From Burkholderiales bacterium (lineage in GTDB: Bacteria > Pseudomonadota > Gammaproteobacteria > Burkholderiales > WYBJ01): a DNA stretch of 64,000 bases. Below the pieces are notes generated by a model. It saw only the letters and a program-made list of their open reading frames with translations, was not told the DNA's origin and searched no databases. Location: NCBI GenBank assembly GCA_020848435.1, contig JADLAC010000019.1, positions 99,978 to 163,977 on the forward strand. The letters are read 5' to 3'. Of the stretch, positions 18,687 through 28,699 are shown piece after piece (position 1 is the first letter of the stretch; each line of letters begins with the position of its first letter). The translations under genes and the position numbers were made by a program.

Positions 18687-20063
18687 ATGAGCCCGCCCGA
18701 CGCGCGCACGCAGCGCCTGCTGCACGCCAGGATCGTTCCGACCCTGCTCAGGCTCGCCGCACCGAACCTCGTCCTGACGCTGGTCCAGGTAGCGGTCGGA
18801 TTGATCGAGGCCTACTGGATCGGCTGGCTCGGCACCGACGCGCTTGCCGGCGTCGCGCTGGTCTTTCCCGCGCTCATGCTGATGCAGATGATGTCGGCCG
18901 GCGCCGTCGGGGGCGGCATTTCTTCGGCCGTGGCGCGTGCGATCGGCGGCAAGCGCCTCGACCAGGCGAACGCGCTGGTCGTGCATGCGCTCGTCATCGC
19001 GCTGGGGTTCGGCGCGGGTTTCGCCGCGGCGATGCTCTTGGGCGCACGTGCGCTGTATGCGGCGATGGGCGGAACAGGCGCGGCGCTCGATGCGGCGCTG
19101 CTTTACTCCAACGTGCTGTTCGCGGGCATCGGCCTGCTTTGGCTGTTCAACGCGCTGGCGAGCGTGCTGCGCGGGACCGGCAACATGGCGTTGCCGGCCA
19201 TGGTCACGGTGGCGGGGGCGCTGGTCGTGATCCCGCTGTCGCCGCTACTGATCTTCGGCTGGGGACCTTTTCCGCGGCTCGGCGTTGCCGGCGGTGCGCT
19301 CGCGCTGCTGCTCTATTACGCCGCTGCGATCCCGTTTCTGCTGCGTGCGATCTGGTCGGGAAGCAACGTCGTGCGGCCGAGCCTTCGCGGCACGCGCATT
19401 AGATGGGACATGCTGTACGAGATCTTGCGTGTAGGGGTGGTCGCGGCGTTGATCTCCGTGAGCACCAACATCACCATCGCCTTGATCACGGCGATCGTGG
19501 GACGCGCGGGGGCACAGGCCATCGCGGGCTACGGCATCGGCTCGCGCTTGGAGTATCTCCTGATCCCGCTTGCGTTCGGCATCGGCGCGCCGCTGGTCGC
19601 CATGGTTGGGACGTGCATCGGCGCGGGCGAGCGCGCACGCGCGTTGCGCGTCGCCTGGACCGGCGCCGCCATGGTCGCGGCGATCGCCGAAGTCATCGGG
19701 CTCGCGGCCGCCGCGCAGCCCTTGACCTGGATGAGTCTGTTCAGCGACGATGCGCATGTCATCGCCCAGGGCGCGAGCTACCTGCGTATCGTCGGGCCCT
19801 TCTATGGCTTTTTCGGCGCGGGCATGGCGCTGTATTTCGCTTCCCAGGGCGCGGGGCGGCTCGCGTGGCCGCTGCTCGCAGGTTTGTGCCGGCTCGCGGT
19901 CGCCGGACTGGGCGGCTGGCTGGTCTTCGAAGCGACGGGGGCGTTGACGCCCGTGTACTGGGCGGCGGGATTCGCGCTCGCCCTATTCGGCAGCATGATC
20001 GCCGGTGCGATCGCCTTGGGCTCGTGGGGCGGGGCGCGCGCAAGCGATCCGCGCCGGCGCTAA
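18687..20063 (+). CDS. MATE family efflux transporter
   Basis: ~458 aa, 12-TM pattern; LIEAYWIGWLGTDALAGVALVFPALMLMQMMSAGAVGGGISSAVARAIGG. Confidence 0.85.
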   Translation: MSPPDARTQRLLHARIVPTLLRLAAPNLVLTLVQVAVGLIEAYWIGWLGTDALAGVALVFPALMLMQMMSAGAVGGGISSAVARAIGGKRLDQANALVVHALVIALGFGAGFAAAMLLGARALYAAMGGTGAALDAALLYSNVLFAGIGLLWLFNALASVLRGTGNMALPAMVTVAGALVVIPLSPLLIFGWGPFPRLGVAGGALALLLYYAAAIPFLLRAIWSGSNVVRPSLRGTRIRWDMLYEILRVGVVAALISVSTNITIALITAIVGRAGAQAIAGYGIGSRLEYLLIPLAFGIGAPLVAMVGTCIGAGERARALRVAWTGAAMVAAIAEVIGLAAAAQPLTWMSLFSDDAHVIAQGASYLRIVGPFYGFFGAGMALYFASQGAGRLAWPLLAGLCRLAVAGLGGWLVFEATGALTPVYWAAGFALALFGSMIAGAIALGSWGGARASDPRRR

Positions 20064-20179
20064 AGGCCCGCGCGCCGCCGTACGGGGAGGGTCGAGGTGG
20101 GGCGCGCATGATGAACGCTCGCGGCGCGAGCGCGTCGAACAGGCAAGGACGCCTGTCCATAACGAAGGAGGACCATGGT

Positions 20180-21226
20180 ATGGAACGCACAGTGCGGCGG
20201 CACAACCCTCGTTGGCTCGCGAAAGTGATCGGCATTGGCGTGGCTGCTGCCTTGGCGGCGAACGGGCCGGCCAATGCGCAGGAGCGCAAGTCGATCCGCT
20301 GGGCAACGTCGAGCGTGGATTCCTACGGCTACAAGGTCGCGGCCGCGATGGTGAAGATCGTCGAGGATGCGCTCGGCGGCCAGTACACCGTCACGGTCAA
20401 TCCCTATCCGTCGACCACGGGCGCCATGAAAGCGGCGATGGACGGTACGGCGGAGATCGGCTACACCGCCGATGTCGGCATGACCCAGCTCTACGCCGGT
20501 GACGGCGGGTTCAAGAGCTACAACCCGGCGAAATCGAAGCTGGTCCACACCTGGTATGCCTATCCCATGGAGTCCTTCATGGCCACTTCCGCCAAGGAGG
20601 CCGGCAAGTACAAGTGCTGGGGCGACTTCAGCGGCAAACCGGTGTTCTACACCACCGCCGGTTTCATGAACTGGCTCAACTTCCAGCGCATCTACAAGGC
20701 GCTCGGCTACAACTTCAAGCACGTCCAGATCGACCCCAAGACGCAAAGCGACGCCTTGCAGGCCGGCTCGATCAGCGGCTCGGTGGCGTATACGACCGCG
20801 GGACGCTCGCTCGCGCCCTATTGGAAGGAAACGGAAGTGCGCATGGACGTGACCGTCGTCAACCCTTGCCCGCAGGAGGTCGCCAAGCTCAAGGCGGCGG
20901 GTCTGGCCGTGGTGGCAGTGAATCCGAAGGAGGCGTTCAGCCAGGACGTGGGCGTGGCGCAAATCCAGGGTGTGCCGATCCTGTTCGGCTACAACGTGCG
21001 CGCGGATATGCCCGCCGACGTGGTGTACCGTATGGTGAGCGCGTTCTTCACGAACAAGGACAAGCTGGCGCATTCGGATCCCGGCTTCACGCCGATGGCC
21101 AAGGATTTCGTCGGCATGCAGGTGCAGGGCATCAATGCCAATCCCGACATTGCGGTGCACGCGGGCCTCGCCAAGTTCTTGCAGGAGCAAAAGGCCTGGA
21201 ACGACAAATGGAAGATCGCCAAGTAG
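20180..21226 (+). CDS. TAXI family TRAP transporter solute-binding subunit
   Basis: Signal peptide; IRWATSSVDSYGYKVAAAMVKIVEDALGGQYTVTVNPYPSTTGAMKAAMDG; ATG at 20180. Confidence 0.85.
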   Translation: MERTVRRHNPRWLAKVIGIGVAAALAANGPANAQERKSIRWATSSVDSYGYKVAAAMVKIVEDALGGQYTVTVNPYPSTTGAMKAAMDGTAEIGYTADVGMTQLYAGDGGFKSYNPAKSKLVHTWYAYPMESFMATSAKEAGKYKCWGDFSGKPVFYTTAGFMNWLNFQRIYKALGYNFKHVQIDPKTQSDALQAGSISGSVAYTTAGRSLAPYWKETEVRMDVTVVNPCPQEVAKLKAAGLAVVAVNPKEAFSQDVGVAQIQGVPILFGYNVRADMPADVVYRMVSAFFTNKDKLAHSDPGFTPMAKDFVGMQVQGINANPDIAVHAGLAKFLQEQKAWNDKWKIAK

Positions 21227-21432
21227 ACGCATAAGCGTCATGCGGGCGGCGGCCGTAGGAATCGCGGCGCGCCCGCTCGGGCGCGGCAGGCGGCTCGGCG
21301 TTACCGTACGCCGGCTGCGCAGGAATCATCGGGTCGAGACGCTACTGCCCGGTCGATGCATGCGCCCCTCGAAGCACCGCAGCACGCCAGGCCGCGACCG
21401 AGGGTCAGCCGCGGCCACTCAGGGAGGCAAGC

Positions 21433-23394
21433 ATGCCCAGTGACGGGCTCCGACGCCACGCCAACCTCAGGAACCTGGCCTTCGCGTTCTCGCTGCTACT
21501 GTTCGTCTGGGTGATCTGGTATTGCTTCACCGGCTTCGGCGGCGCGCAGGAGCTGGTGTCGCGGCTGTTGCCGATAGCGCTCATCCTGCAAGTGCTCTTC
21601 ATGTACCAGAAGGAGCCGCTCTACCGCTGGGCGCCGCAAGCGCTGAATCATCTGCTGGTGGCGCTCTACGTCGGCATATGCATCTACGCCTTCGTGTACT
21701 TCTGGTTCGAGTACGAAGACATCGCGATCTACCGCCAAGGGTCGTACACGACGCAAGATTTCGTGGTCGGCCTGCTCATGTTCCTGCTGGTCATGGAGCT
21801 GTCGCGGCTCGCACACCCGGTGCTGTTCTGGGTGAATTTCGTGCTGGTCCTGTACACCATGTTCGGGCAGTTGAGCCCGATCGACTTCTTCTGGCACCCG
21901 GGGACCACGTTCTACCGCGTGGTCACCTCGAGCACCGTCGAGATGTCCAACGGGATCTACGGCATCTACGGTCAGATCGCGTTGACGCTGATCACGGCCT
22001 TTCTGCTGCTCGCCGCGGCGGCCAACGGCTTCGGCGCCCAGAATGCGATGATCCAGGTCATGCAGCGGCTCGCCGGGCGCTCGCGCCAGATGGTGCCGCA
22101 GGCGGCGGTCATGGGTTCGCTCTCCATTGGCATGGTGAGCGGCAGCGGCTCGGCCAACGCGGTCGTGGTCGGCAGCATCACCATTCCGCTCATGAAGCGC
22201 TACGGCGTGCCCGGCGTGTTCGCCGGTGCGGTGGAGACCGCCGCGTCGATGGGCGGCCTCATCATGCCGCCGATGATGGGCGTGGGCGCCTTTCTGATGT
22301 CGGATTTCCTCGGCGTGCCGTACTGGGATGTGGTGCTGCGCGGCTTCGCGCTCGCCATCACCTATTACGTCGCGCTCGCCTTCGCGGTCTATCTGCTGTC
22401 GGTGCGCCTGCTGGCGCGAGAACCCGTCCAGGCGCCCAGGGTGGCGCGCTACAACCAGGTCAAGACGGCCATCTTCTTCGTCGCGGTCGCGTTTCTCATG
22501 GTGCTCATGGGCGGGATCGGCATGGGGGAGCTGCGCGCGGCGCTGTACACCGCCGCCTTCATGTTCGTGCTCCTCGTCGTCAACTTCTTCTGGTTCAAGT
22601 TCGTGCTGAAAGATCCGGCGCTCGGTCAGGAAACTCTCGTCGAGAGCCTGCGCATCACCATCGAGACGCACGCGGACATGACCTCCTACCTCACCCTGTT
22701 GCTCGCCACGCTCGGCATCATGATCGGGCTATTCACCGTCACGGGCTTCATCAATCGCATGGGCGGCATGCTCATGCAGCTCGGCGCCTGGCATATCCTG
22801 CCCCTGATCTTCATGTCGTTCCTGTTCGGCTGGCTGGTCGGCATGGGGCTGCCGCCGACGGCGACCTACATCATCGGCGCGGTAGTGATCGTGGGACCGC
22901 TGCGCGAGCTTGGAGTGAATCCCTGGGTGGCGCATTTCTTCGTGTTCTTGATTTCCGTCTGGGGCGAGCTGTCGCCGCCCACGTCGCTCACCGCCGCCAT
23001 CTCGGCGCGTATCGCCGAGGCGTCGTTCATGCAAACGATGTGGGAAGCACTGCGCATCTGCCTGCCGATCACGCTCATGACCTTCGCTATCTTCGCCCGC
23101 AGCGAGATGGTCGTGACCCCCGGCTGGACGCAAGTGCTGGCGACGATCTTGGTCATCGCCGGCGCATGCGGTACGGCATTCGCGATGTTCGGGCGCTTTG
23201 TTCGCCATCGACTCGCCAACATGGTGCTGCGCATCACGCTTGCGGCGTTTGCGTGCATCGCCTTGTTTCATCCTGACGAGGCCATCGCCTGGGCGGGTGC
23301 GGCGGCGGTCCTGCCCATGACGGTCTTCGGCGTCTGGCAGCACAAGCGCCTGGTGTCGCCGCCGCCCGCGCTGCAAGCGCAGCCGGCGACTTGA
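21433..23394 (+). CDS. TRAP transporter fused permease subunit
   Basis: ~653-aa multi-TM; MGSLSIGMVSGSGSANAVVVGSITIPLMKRYGVPGVFAGAVETAASMGGLIMPPMMGVGAFLMSDFLG. Confidence 0.9.
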   Translation: MPSDGLRRHANLRNLAFAFSLLLFVWVIWYCFTGFGGAQELVSRLLPIALILQVLFMYQKEPLYRWAPQALNHLLVALYVGICIYAFVYFWFEYEDIAIYRQGSYTTQDFVVGLLMFLLVMELSRLAHPVLFWVNFVLVLYTMFGQLSPIDFFWHPGTTFYRVVTSSTVEMSNGIYGIYGQIALTLITAFLLLAAAANGFGAQNAMIQVMQRLAGRSRQMVPQAAVMGSLSIGMVSGSGSANAVVVGSITIPLMKRYGVPGVFAGAVETAASMGGLIMPPMMGVGAFLMSDFLGVPYWDVVLRGFALAITYYVALAFAVYLLSVRLLAREPVQAPRVARYNQVKTAIFFVAVAFLMVLMGGIGMGELRAALYTAAFMFVLLVVNFFWFKFVLKDPALGQETLVESLRITIETHADMTSYLTLLLATLGIMIGLFTVTGFINRMGGMLMQLGAWHILPLIFMSFLFGWLVGMGLPPTATYIIGAVVIVGPLRELGVNPWVAHFFVFLISVWGELSPPTSLTAAISARIAEASFMQTMWEALRICLPITLMTFAIFARSEMVVTPGWTQVLATILVIAGACGTAFAMFGRFVRHRLANMVLRITLAAFACIALFHPDEAIAWAGAAAVLPMTVFGVWQHKRLVSPPPALQAQPAT

Positions 23395-23460
23395 AAGCGG
23401 GCACCCGCGATACGGCGCGCCGGGCCTCGCGCGATCGCGGTATCGAGGCTCGCTTCGAAT

Positions 23461-24279
23461 CTAGTAGTACACCGACTGCCCGGCGCCGCCGGTCGCGACG
23501 ATCAGCTCTCCGCTGATCGCCCAGGCCTTGTCGGAGGCGAGAAACGCAGCGACGTAGGCGACTTCGGCAGCATCCACCATGCGGCCGATCGCATTGCCGC
23601 GCGGTGAATCGGGTGCATAGGCGCGCTGTTCGGCTTCCTCGGGCGTGATGCCGAGCTCGGCGGCGCGGGCAGCGAGCAGGCGCGGCGTGCGTTCGGTGCG
23701 GGTCGTGCCGGGGTGGATGCAGTTCACGGTGATGCCGAAGCGGCCGAGCTGAACGGCGAGCGTCTTGGTGAAGTGCACCAGCGAGGCGTTGCGTGCCCCG
23801 CCGCTCAAGTTGCCGGCATTGCGCGCATTGGTGCCGCTGATATTGATGATGCGGCCCCAGCGCTGTTGCTTCAAGTGCGGAATGACCGCGCGCGCGCAGC
23901 GCAAGGCGCCGACGTACTTCACGTTGAAATCCTGTAGTAGGTCTTCGTCCACGACCGATTCGATGGGGCCGGTGGCGCTGGCCGAGCCGCCCGGCGAGGA
24001 GCCGCTGTTGACCAGGATATGCAGCCCGCCGAGCTCGGCGGCGGCGCGCGCTACCATCGCGTCCACCTGCGCCTTGCTGGTAACGTCCGTAGCCAAGGCG
24101 ATTACCCGCCGTCCTGTTTGCGCGCTGAGCTCGCGTGCGGTTTCTTCCAGCCGCGCCTTGTCTCTCGCCACGATGCCCACGTCGACGCCTTCTCGAGCCA
24201 GCTCGCGTGCGATGCACTTGCCGATGCCCAGACTGCCGCCCGTTACGATCGCGTGCTTGCCTGCGAGTCCAAGTTCCAT
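23461..24279 (-). CDS. SDR family oxidoreductase
   Basis: GKHAIVTGGSLGIGKCIARELAREG Rossmann motif, ILVNSGSS; start chosen at MELGLAGKH; no canonical YxxxK seen. Confidence 0.8.
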   Translation of the reverse strand: MELGLAGKHAIVTGGSLGIGKCIARELAREGVDVGIVARDKARLEETARELSAQTGRRVIALATDVTSKAQVDAMVARAAAELGGLHILVNSGSSPGGSASATGPIESVVDEDLLQDFNVKYVGALRCARAVIPHLKQQRWGRIINISGTNARNAGNLSGGARNASLVHFTKTLAVQLGRFGITVNCIHPGTTRTERTPRLLAARAAELGITPEEAEQRAYAPDSPRGNAIGRMVDAAEVAYVAAFLASDKAWAISGELIVATGGAGQSVYY

Positions 24280-24630
24280 TCGTATGCCTCCGAAGAAATT
24301 GTGTGGATCGGGCGCAGCCGCGGCACCACCCGCGTCCGGCGCGAGCGTCATACTACAGAAAAGCGCTGCCGCTGGGAGAGCATCGAGACGCGGACGCCGT
24401 AGCCTTTCTGGCTCCATCGCCGGGGCGAGCCGGGCGTCCAGCACCGGCCCCGACCGGCCGGTTGGCCGCCGCAGCGCGAAGCCGCTACCGCCGCGAGCCC
24501 GGCGGAACTACCATAGCGCGGTTGGCCGCTGGAATCGTCCGCGCTGCAGGCGCGCGGCAATACGAGCATCGCTTCGATCCCGCGACCGCCGCGGGAGCAA
24601 GTTCGCGTTCGTCACTCACAAGGAGAAGTC

Positions 24631-25353
24631 ATGATCGAGCTGCATTCGTCACCGACCCCGAACGGCCAGAAGGTCATGATCATGCTGGAGGAAACCGGGC
24701 TCGAGTGGAGGCACTACGACATCAACATCCGCCTGGGCGAGCAGTTCGCGCCCGAGTACCTGAAGCTCAGCCCGAACAACAAGATTCCGGCCATCGTCGA
24801 CAGCGACGGTCCCGGGGGCGGTCCCTACACGATGATGGAATCGGGGGCGATCCTCTGGTACCTGGGCGAGAAGACCGGCAAGTTCATCCCCACGGATGCC
24901 CGCAAGCGCTACGACACCTTGCAGTGGCTGATATTCCAAATGGCGCACGTGGGCCCGATGTTCGGCCAAGCGAACCATTTCAACAACTACGCCAAGGAAG
25001 CCATCCAGTACGCAAGAGACCGCTACAACAACGAGTCGGTGCGCCTGTACCGGGTGCTGGACAACCGGCTGCGCGACAGTGCCTGGCTGGGCTGCGACGA
25101 ATACACCGTGGCCGACATGGCAGTGTATCCGTGGACCAAGAGCCACAAGGACCGCGGTATCGATCGCGGCGGCTATCCCCACTTCATGCGCTGGTTCGAG
25201 GCGATGGAGGCGCGCCCGGCGGTCCAGCGCAACAACAAGATGGCGGCCGAAATCCGCGAACGCATGACCAAGGCGGCCGAAGGTAGGCAGGCCATCAATC
25301 TCTACGATACCAAGGACAACGCCGAGCGGCTCGCGCGCGGGACGCGAAGTTAG
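24631..25353 (+). CDS. Glutathione S-transferase family protein (YfcG/YghU-like, nu class)
   Basis: MIELHSSPTPNGQKVMIMLEETGLEWRHYDINIRLGEQF...LSPNNKIPAIVD...MMESGAILWYLGEKTG. Confidence 0.9.
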   Translation: MIELHSSPTPNGQKVMIMLEETGLEWRHYDINIRLGEQFAPEYLKLSPNNKIPAIVDSDGPGGGPYTMMESGAILWYLGEKTGKFIPTDARKRYDTLQWLIFQMAHVGPMFGQANHFNNYAKEAIQYARDRYNNESVRLYRVLDNRLRDSAWLGCDEYTVADMAVYPWTKSHKDRGIDRGGYPHFMRWFEAMEARPAVQRNNKMAAEIRERMTKAAEGRQAINLYDTKDNAERLARGTRS

Positions 25354-25523
25354 GAGGGAGCATGGATCGGTCGGTGGCTTGCTGGCGCCGGGTTGGGTCC
25401 CGCCCAAGATCGCAGCCGAGCGCCGGTGCGGCGACGCATCGGTGCATCGCTTGGCTCGCACGCGTGCGGCCGCACCGTCGGGAAGGTGACGCAGCGTCGC
25501 ACGCCGGCGGGCCGGGCAGGGCA

Positions 25524-26006
25524 ATGCGAGCCGCCTCGCGACTGATCTGGTTCGTCATCCTTGGCCTGAGCGTGGGCGCGTGCGCGAGCCTACAGCGCGT
25601 CGACCCCGTCCAGGTGAGCGTCGCCGGGGTGGAGTCATTGCCCGGCGAAGGGCTAGAGCTGCGCATGCTGGTGAAGCTGCGCGTGCAGAACCCGAACGAT
25701 GTGCCGATCGAGTACGACGGCGTTTATCTCAAGCTGGAGGTCATGAACAAGACCTTCGCCACCGGGGTGAGCGACGCGCGCGGCAGCGTACCGCGCTTCG
25801 GGGAGAGCGTGATCGGCGTCCCGGTGACCGTATCGGTGTTGCGCATGGCGCGCCACGCGCTCGGTGTGCTCGACGGCAAGCCGATCGATAAGATCAGCTA
25901 CGAGCTCGACGGCAAGCTGAACGCGCCGGCGTTCGGCTCGACGCGGTTTCAATCGCAAGGCGAGTTTGCGTTGCCGTCGGGCACGCCTTCGAGCAGTCAA
26001 CCGTGA
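25524..26006 (+). CDS. LEA type 2 (LEA14-like) family lipoprotein
   Basis: Lipobox-like LSVGAC; VKLRVQNPNDVPIEYDGVYLKLEVMNKTFATGVSD typical of the LEA14 fold. Confidence 0.75.
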   Translation: MRAASRLIWFVILGLSVGACASLQRVDPVQVSVAGVESLPGEGLELRMLVKLRVQNPNDVPIEYDGVYLKLEVMNKTFATGVSDARGSVPRFGESVIGVPVTVSVLRMARHALGVLDGKPIDKISYELDGKLNAPAFGSTRFQSQGEFALPSGTPSSSQP

Positions 26007-26180
26007 GCGCGGATGTCGCCTCTCGCGTGCGCGTGCGCGCGCGTTGTCGGGGCATCGCCGGCACGGCGCGCGAACTGAGCGGGATCCCTTCTCGCCCACC
26101 GCCGGATCGATGACAGCGATTGCAGCGCGTGGCCGCTGCGGCGCGCGTGAGGACCGAACGGCGGCGCCTCCCCTCTTCAG

Positions 26181-26627
26181 CTACTGAACGGGCGAGGCCG
26201 GTGCGTGCTGCGCGCGCAACGCCGCCAGCAGGGCATGGAACGGAAGCTCGACGCAGCGGTAGCGGCTGGGATGGCCGTGTACCGGCTCGAACAGCGACAG
26301 ATCCTCCCAGCCCTCGGGCGCTGGCGCTTGCGTGCGCAGTAGCGCCGCGACGCGCTCGCCGACCTGTTCGATGTCATGCTCGCAGGCGCCGATCGCATGC
26401 TTGGCGATCAGCGAGGCCGCCGCACGGCAAAGCAGGCAGCCCTTCACGTCGTGTGCGAGCGCTTCGATCCGGCCGGCGCAGAGCCGCACTTGCATTTCGA
26501 CGCAATCGCCACAGAGCGGATTGTCGAGAAATGCGCGGTGCGTCGGCGCGGCGAGACTGCCGTGGCCGGCGCGCGCGTTGGCGAGCGACTTGATGGCTTC
26601 GTGATAGATCCGGGTAGCGCTCGACAC
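26181..26627 (-). CDS. IscU/NifU-like Fe-S cluster scaffold family protein
   Basis: NPLCGDCVEMQVRL, GCLLCRAAASLIAKHAIG Cys motifs. Confidence 0.8.
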   Translation of the reverse strand: MSSATRIYHEAIKSLANARAGHGSLAAPTHRAFLDNPLCGDCVEMQVRLCAGRIEALAHDVKGCLLCRAAASLIAKHAIGACEHDIEQVGERVAALLRTQAPAPEGWEDLSLFEPVHGHPSRYRCVELPFHALLAALRAQHAPASPVQ

Positions 26628-26716
26628 TGGCGCTCACCCCGTGACGGTTTGTCGGCCAGGCTTCGATCCGCGCGCGCGCTCTGCCGTGGCCGGCGCCCCG
26701 AGGCTGTGCGCTGCGA

Positions 26717-27412
26717 TCACCCGAGCGCTCCGCGGTAGCGGACTTGGATCACCTGGGCGAGGATGGATACGGCGATTTCGCGCGGAGAACGCCCGCCGAG
26801 GTCCAGCCCGACGGGAGCGTGGATGCGTCCGACCTTGTCGGCGAGACCGGCCTCGGTCAGACGTTCGATGCGCTTGGCATGAGTACGCTTGCTGCCGAGC
26901 GCGCCGACGTAGAAGGCCGGGCTCGACAGCGCCGCGATCAAGGCGGGATCGTCGAGCTTCGGATCGTGCGTGAGCGTCACGACCGCGCTGGTGGCATCGA
27001 GCTTGAGATCGGCCAATGCCTCGTCGGGCCAGCGATGCACCAGCTTCACCCCGGCGAAACGCTCGGGACTGGCGAACGCCCGTCGCGGATCGATGATGAC
27101 GACCTCGAAGCCTGCCAGCATGGCCATCGGCGCGAGGAACTGGCTGATGTGGGCGGCACCGACCACGATGAGGCGCGGCGCCCGCGCATACGAGCGCACG
27201 AACAGCTCCTCGGAACCTTGCAGCAGGCCGCTGCGATCGGCGACCAGCATGCGGGCAACGCCGGCGCGCTGCTCGGCATCGAGCCCGAGGCCGTCGTCCC
27301 AGCGCTCGCCGTCGAACAGCGCCTGGGCGCCGTCGCCGAGCCGGGTGACGACCGCGGTAGAGGCTCCCGCCGCGATCGCCTGCCGCAAGCGCTCGTACGA
27401 CGCCCATTTCAT
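26717..27412 (-). CDS. XdhC family protein (C-terminal Rossmann-type domain)
   Basis: LIVVGAAHISQFLAPMAMLAGFEVVIIDPRRAFASPERF...YVGALGSKRTHAKRIERL...IHAPVGLDLGGRSPREIAVSILAQVI. Confidence 0.85.
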   Translation of the reverse strand: MKWASYERLRQAIAAGASTAVVTRLGDGAQALFDGERWDDGLGLDAEQRAGVARMLVADRSGLLQGSEELFVRSYARAPRLIVVGAAHISQFLAPMAMLAGFEVVIIDPRRAFASPERFAGVKLVHRWPDEALADLKLDATSAVVTLTHDPKLDDPALIAALSSPAFYVGALGSKRTHAKRIERLTEAGLADKVGRIHAPVGLDLGGRSPREIAVSILAQVIQVRYRGALG

Positions 27413-27732
27413 TCGAACCGCTCCACGAATACGCGCACCTGCCCGCCGCAGGCGAGTCCCACTTCCCAGGCCTGCTCGTCGGAGACGCCGAACTCCAGGG
27501 TGCGCGGCTTGCCGTCGCCGATCACGGCGAGCGCTTCGGTGACGACGGCGCCTTCGATGCATCCGCCGGAAACCGAGCCGACGAACTCGCCGCGCTCGTT
27601 CACCGCGAGATGGCTGCCGGCGGCGCGGGGCGACGAGCCCCAGGTGTGCACGACGGTGGCGAGCGCTACGCCGTGACCTTGCGCGCGCCAGCGCTCGATC
27701 TGGGGAAAGATCTCATCGGCATCGGTCGCCAT
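27409..27732 (-). CDS. XdhC/CoxI N-terminal domain protein
   Basis: GVALATVVHTWGSSPRAAGSHLAVNERGEFVGSVSGGCIEGAVV; ATGA overlap with the downstream gene. Confidence 0.85.
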   Translation of the reverse strand: MATDADEIFPQIERWRAQGHGVALATVVHTWGSSPRAAGSHLAVNERGEFVGSVSGGCIEGAVVTEALAVIGDGKPRTLEFGVSDEQAWEVGLACGGQVRVFVERFE

Positions 27733-27945
27733 GACACTCCTCCATTGCATGCACGCGATCATGGCGCAGCCCGCCGCCATGCTCAGCGGCAAGAGCGCGA
27801 ACAGTAGCCACGGCCGCCGGCGACTTATGGCGCTAGCTTGCCGACGGTGTTCGTGCCGGCCCCTGCGAGCGCGCTGACTGTTGCCATAGCGAGCGAGAAA
27901 AAGCGCGGGTTCGCTTCGACCCGCGCTCGATCTCGTAAGAGGGCG

Positions 27946-28127
27946 CCCCCCGCGGATGCCGTCAGGTCCAGGATCTTGAACCGGAGGTTCAAGGCGGTCG
28001 CGTTCCCAGCACCTTCAGGCAATTCCGCATGGGATTCGCACACCGGTGCTGCCTAGGTTCGCAACCTGGGTTACCCCAATCTGTTGGTTCAAGCTTTCGC
28101 TTATGACCTGTTCGAACACCGCAGGGG
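27946..28127 (-). ncRNA. ssrS: 6S RNA
   Basis: Lies directly downstream of zapA; ends CCCCTGCGG/CCGCGGGG can pair; characteristic CTTGAACCTCCGGTTCAAG hairpin near the 3' end; ~182 nt. Confidence 0.85.
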
Positions 28128-28185
28128 ACATGAAGTCTCGGCCGTCACGGCCTCGCGACCGTGTACTGCCGCGCGCACCGGGCAG

Positions 28186-28497
28186 CTAGAAGAGCTTTTC
28201 CTGCTCCGCCATCGCTGCTTCGATGCTCGCCTGCATGGAATTCATTCTACGCCTAAACTCCGCCACATCAAATCCGCCCGGAATCTTGGTGTGCAGATAA
28301 TCGTTGGCGATCGCGAGCGCGGTCATGATCGCGATCCGCTCCAAGCCGATCACCTTGCTCTTGTCGCGCATCTCGACCATGCGCCGGTCGACGTAGGCAA
28401 CCGCTTCGAGCAGCTCGCGCTCTTCGTTCTCCGGACAGGCGACGCGAAATTCGCGCCCCATTACCTTGAAGTCGATCTGCTTGACCGCTGCCATCAT
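28186..28497 (-). CDS. zapA: Cell division protein ZapA
   Basis: IDFKVMGREFRVACPENEERELLEAVAYVDRRMVEMRDKSKVIGLERIAIMTALAIAND. Confidence 0.9.
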   Translation of the reverse strand: MMAAVKQIDFKVMGREFRVACPENEERELLEAVAYVDRRMVEMRDKSKVIGLERIAIMTALAIANDYLHTKIPGGFDVAEFRRRMNSMQASIEAAMAEQEKLF

Positions 28498-28691
28498 TCG
28501 TCCTCGGGCAGATGGGCCAATAAGGTCTCCAGCCGCGTCTTGGCGGCATCGACCTTCTCGCCCAGACGCTTGTTGTCGTTGCTGGCCTGGGCCAACTGCT
28601 GGCGCAAGTCGCGATTCTGCTCGCGCAAGCGCTGCGTAAGCTCGATCAGTTGACCGACGCGTTCTTCCAGGATTTTCAGGTCCGGATCCAT
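28494..28691 (-). CDS. Small coiled-coil protein upstream of zapA (TIGR02449/ZapB-like)
   Basis: MDPDLKILEERVGQLIELTQRLREQNRDLRQQLAQ heptad pattern; ATGA overlap with zapA. Confidence 0.8.
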   Translation of the reverse strand: MDPDLKILEERVGQLIELTQRLREQNRDLRQQLAQASNDNKRLGEKVDAAKTRLETLLAHLPEDE

Positions 28692-28699
28692 GAGGTCGG

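Noticed and set aside
19403-20179. N-terminal 259-residue extension of the 607-aa ORF containing the TAXI protein
   Set aside because: Overlaps MATE in another frame; signal peptide starts at the ATG at 20180
21226-21239. GACGC-ATAA-GCGTC hairpin after the TAXI gene
   Set aside because: Only a 5-bp stem without U-tract; too weak to call as a terminator
21496-23276. Large ORFs (391 aa -, 584 aa +) overlapping the TRAP fused permease
   Set aside because: Shadow frames of a well-supported permease; composition not protein-like
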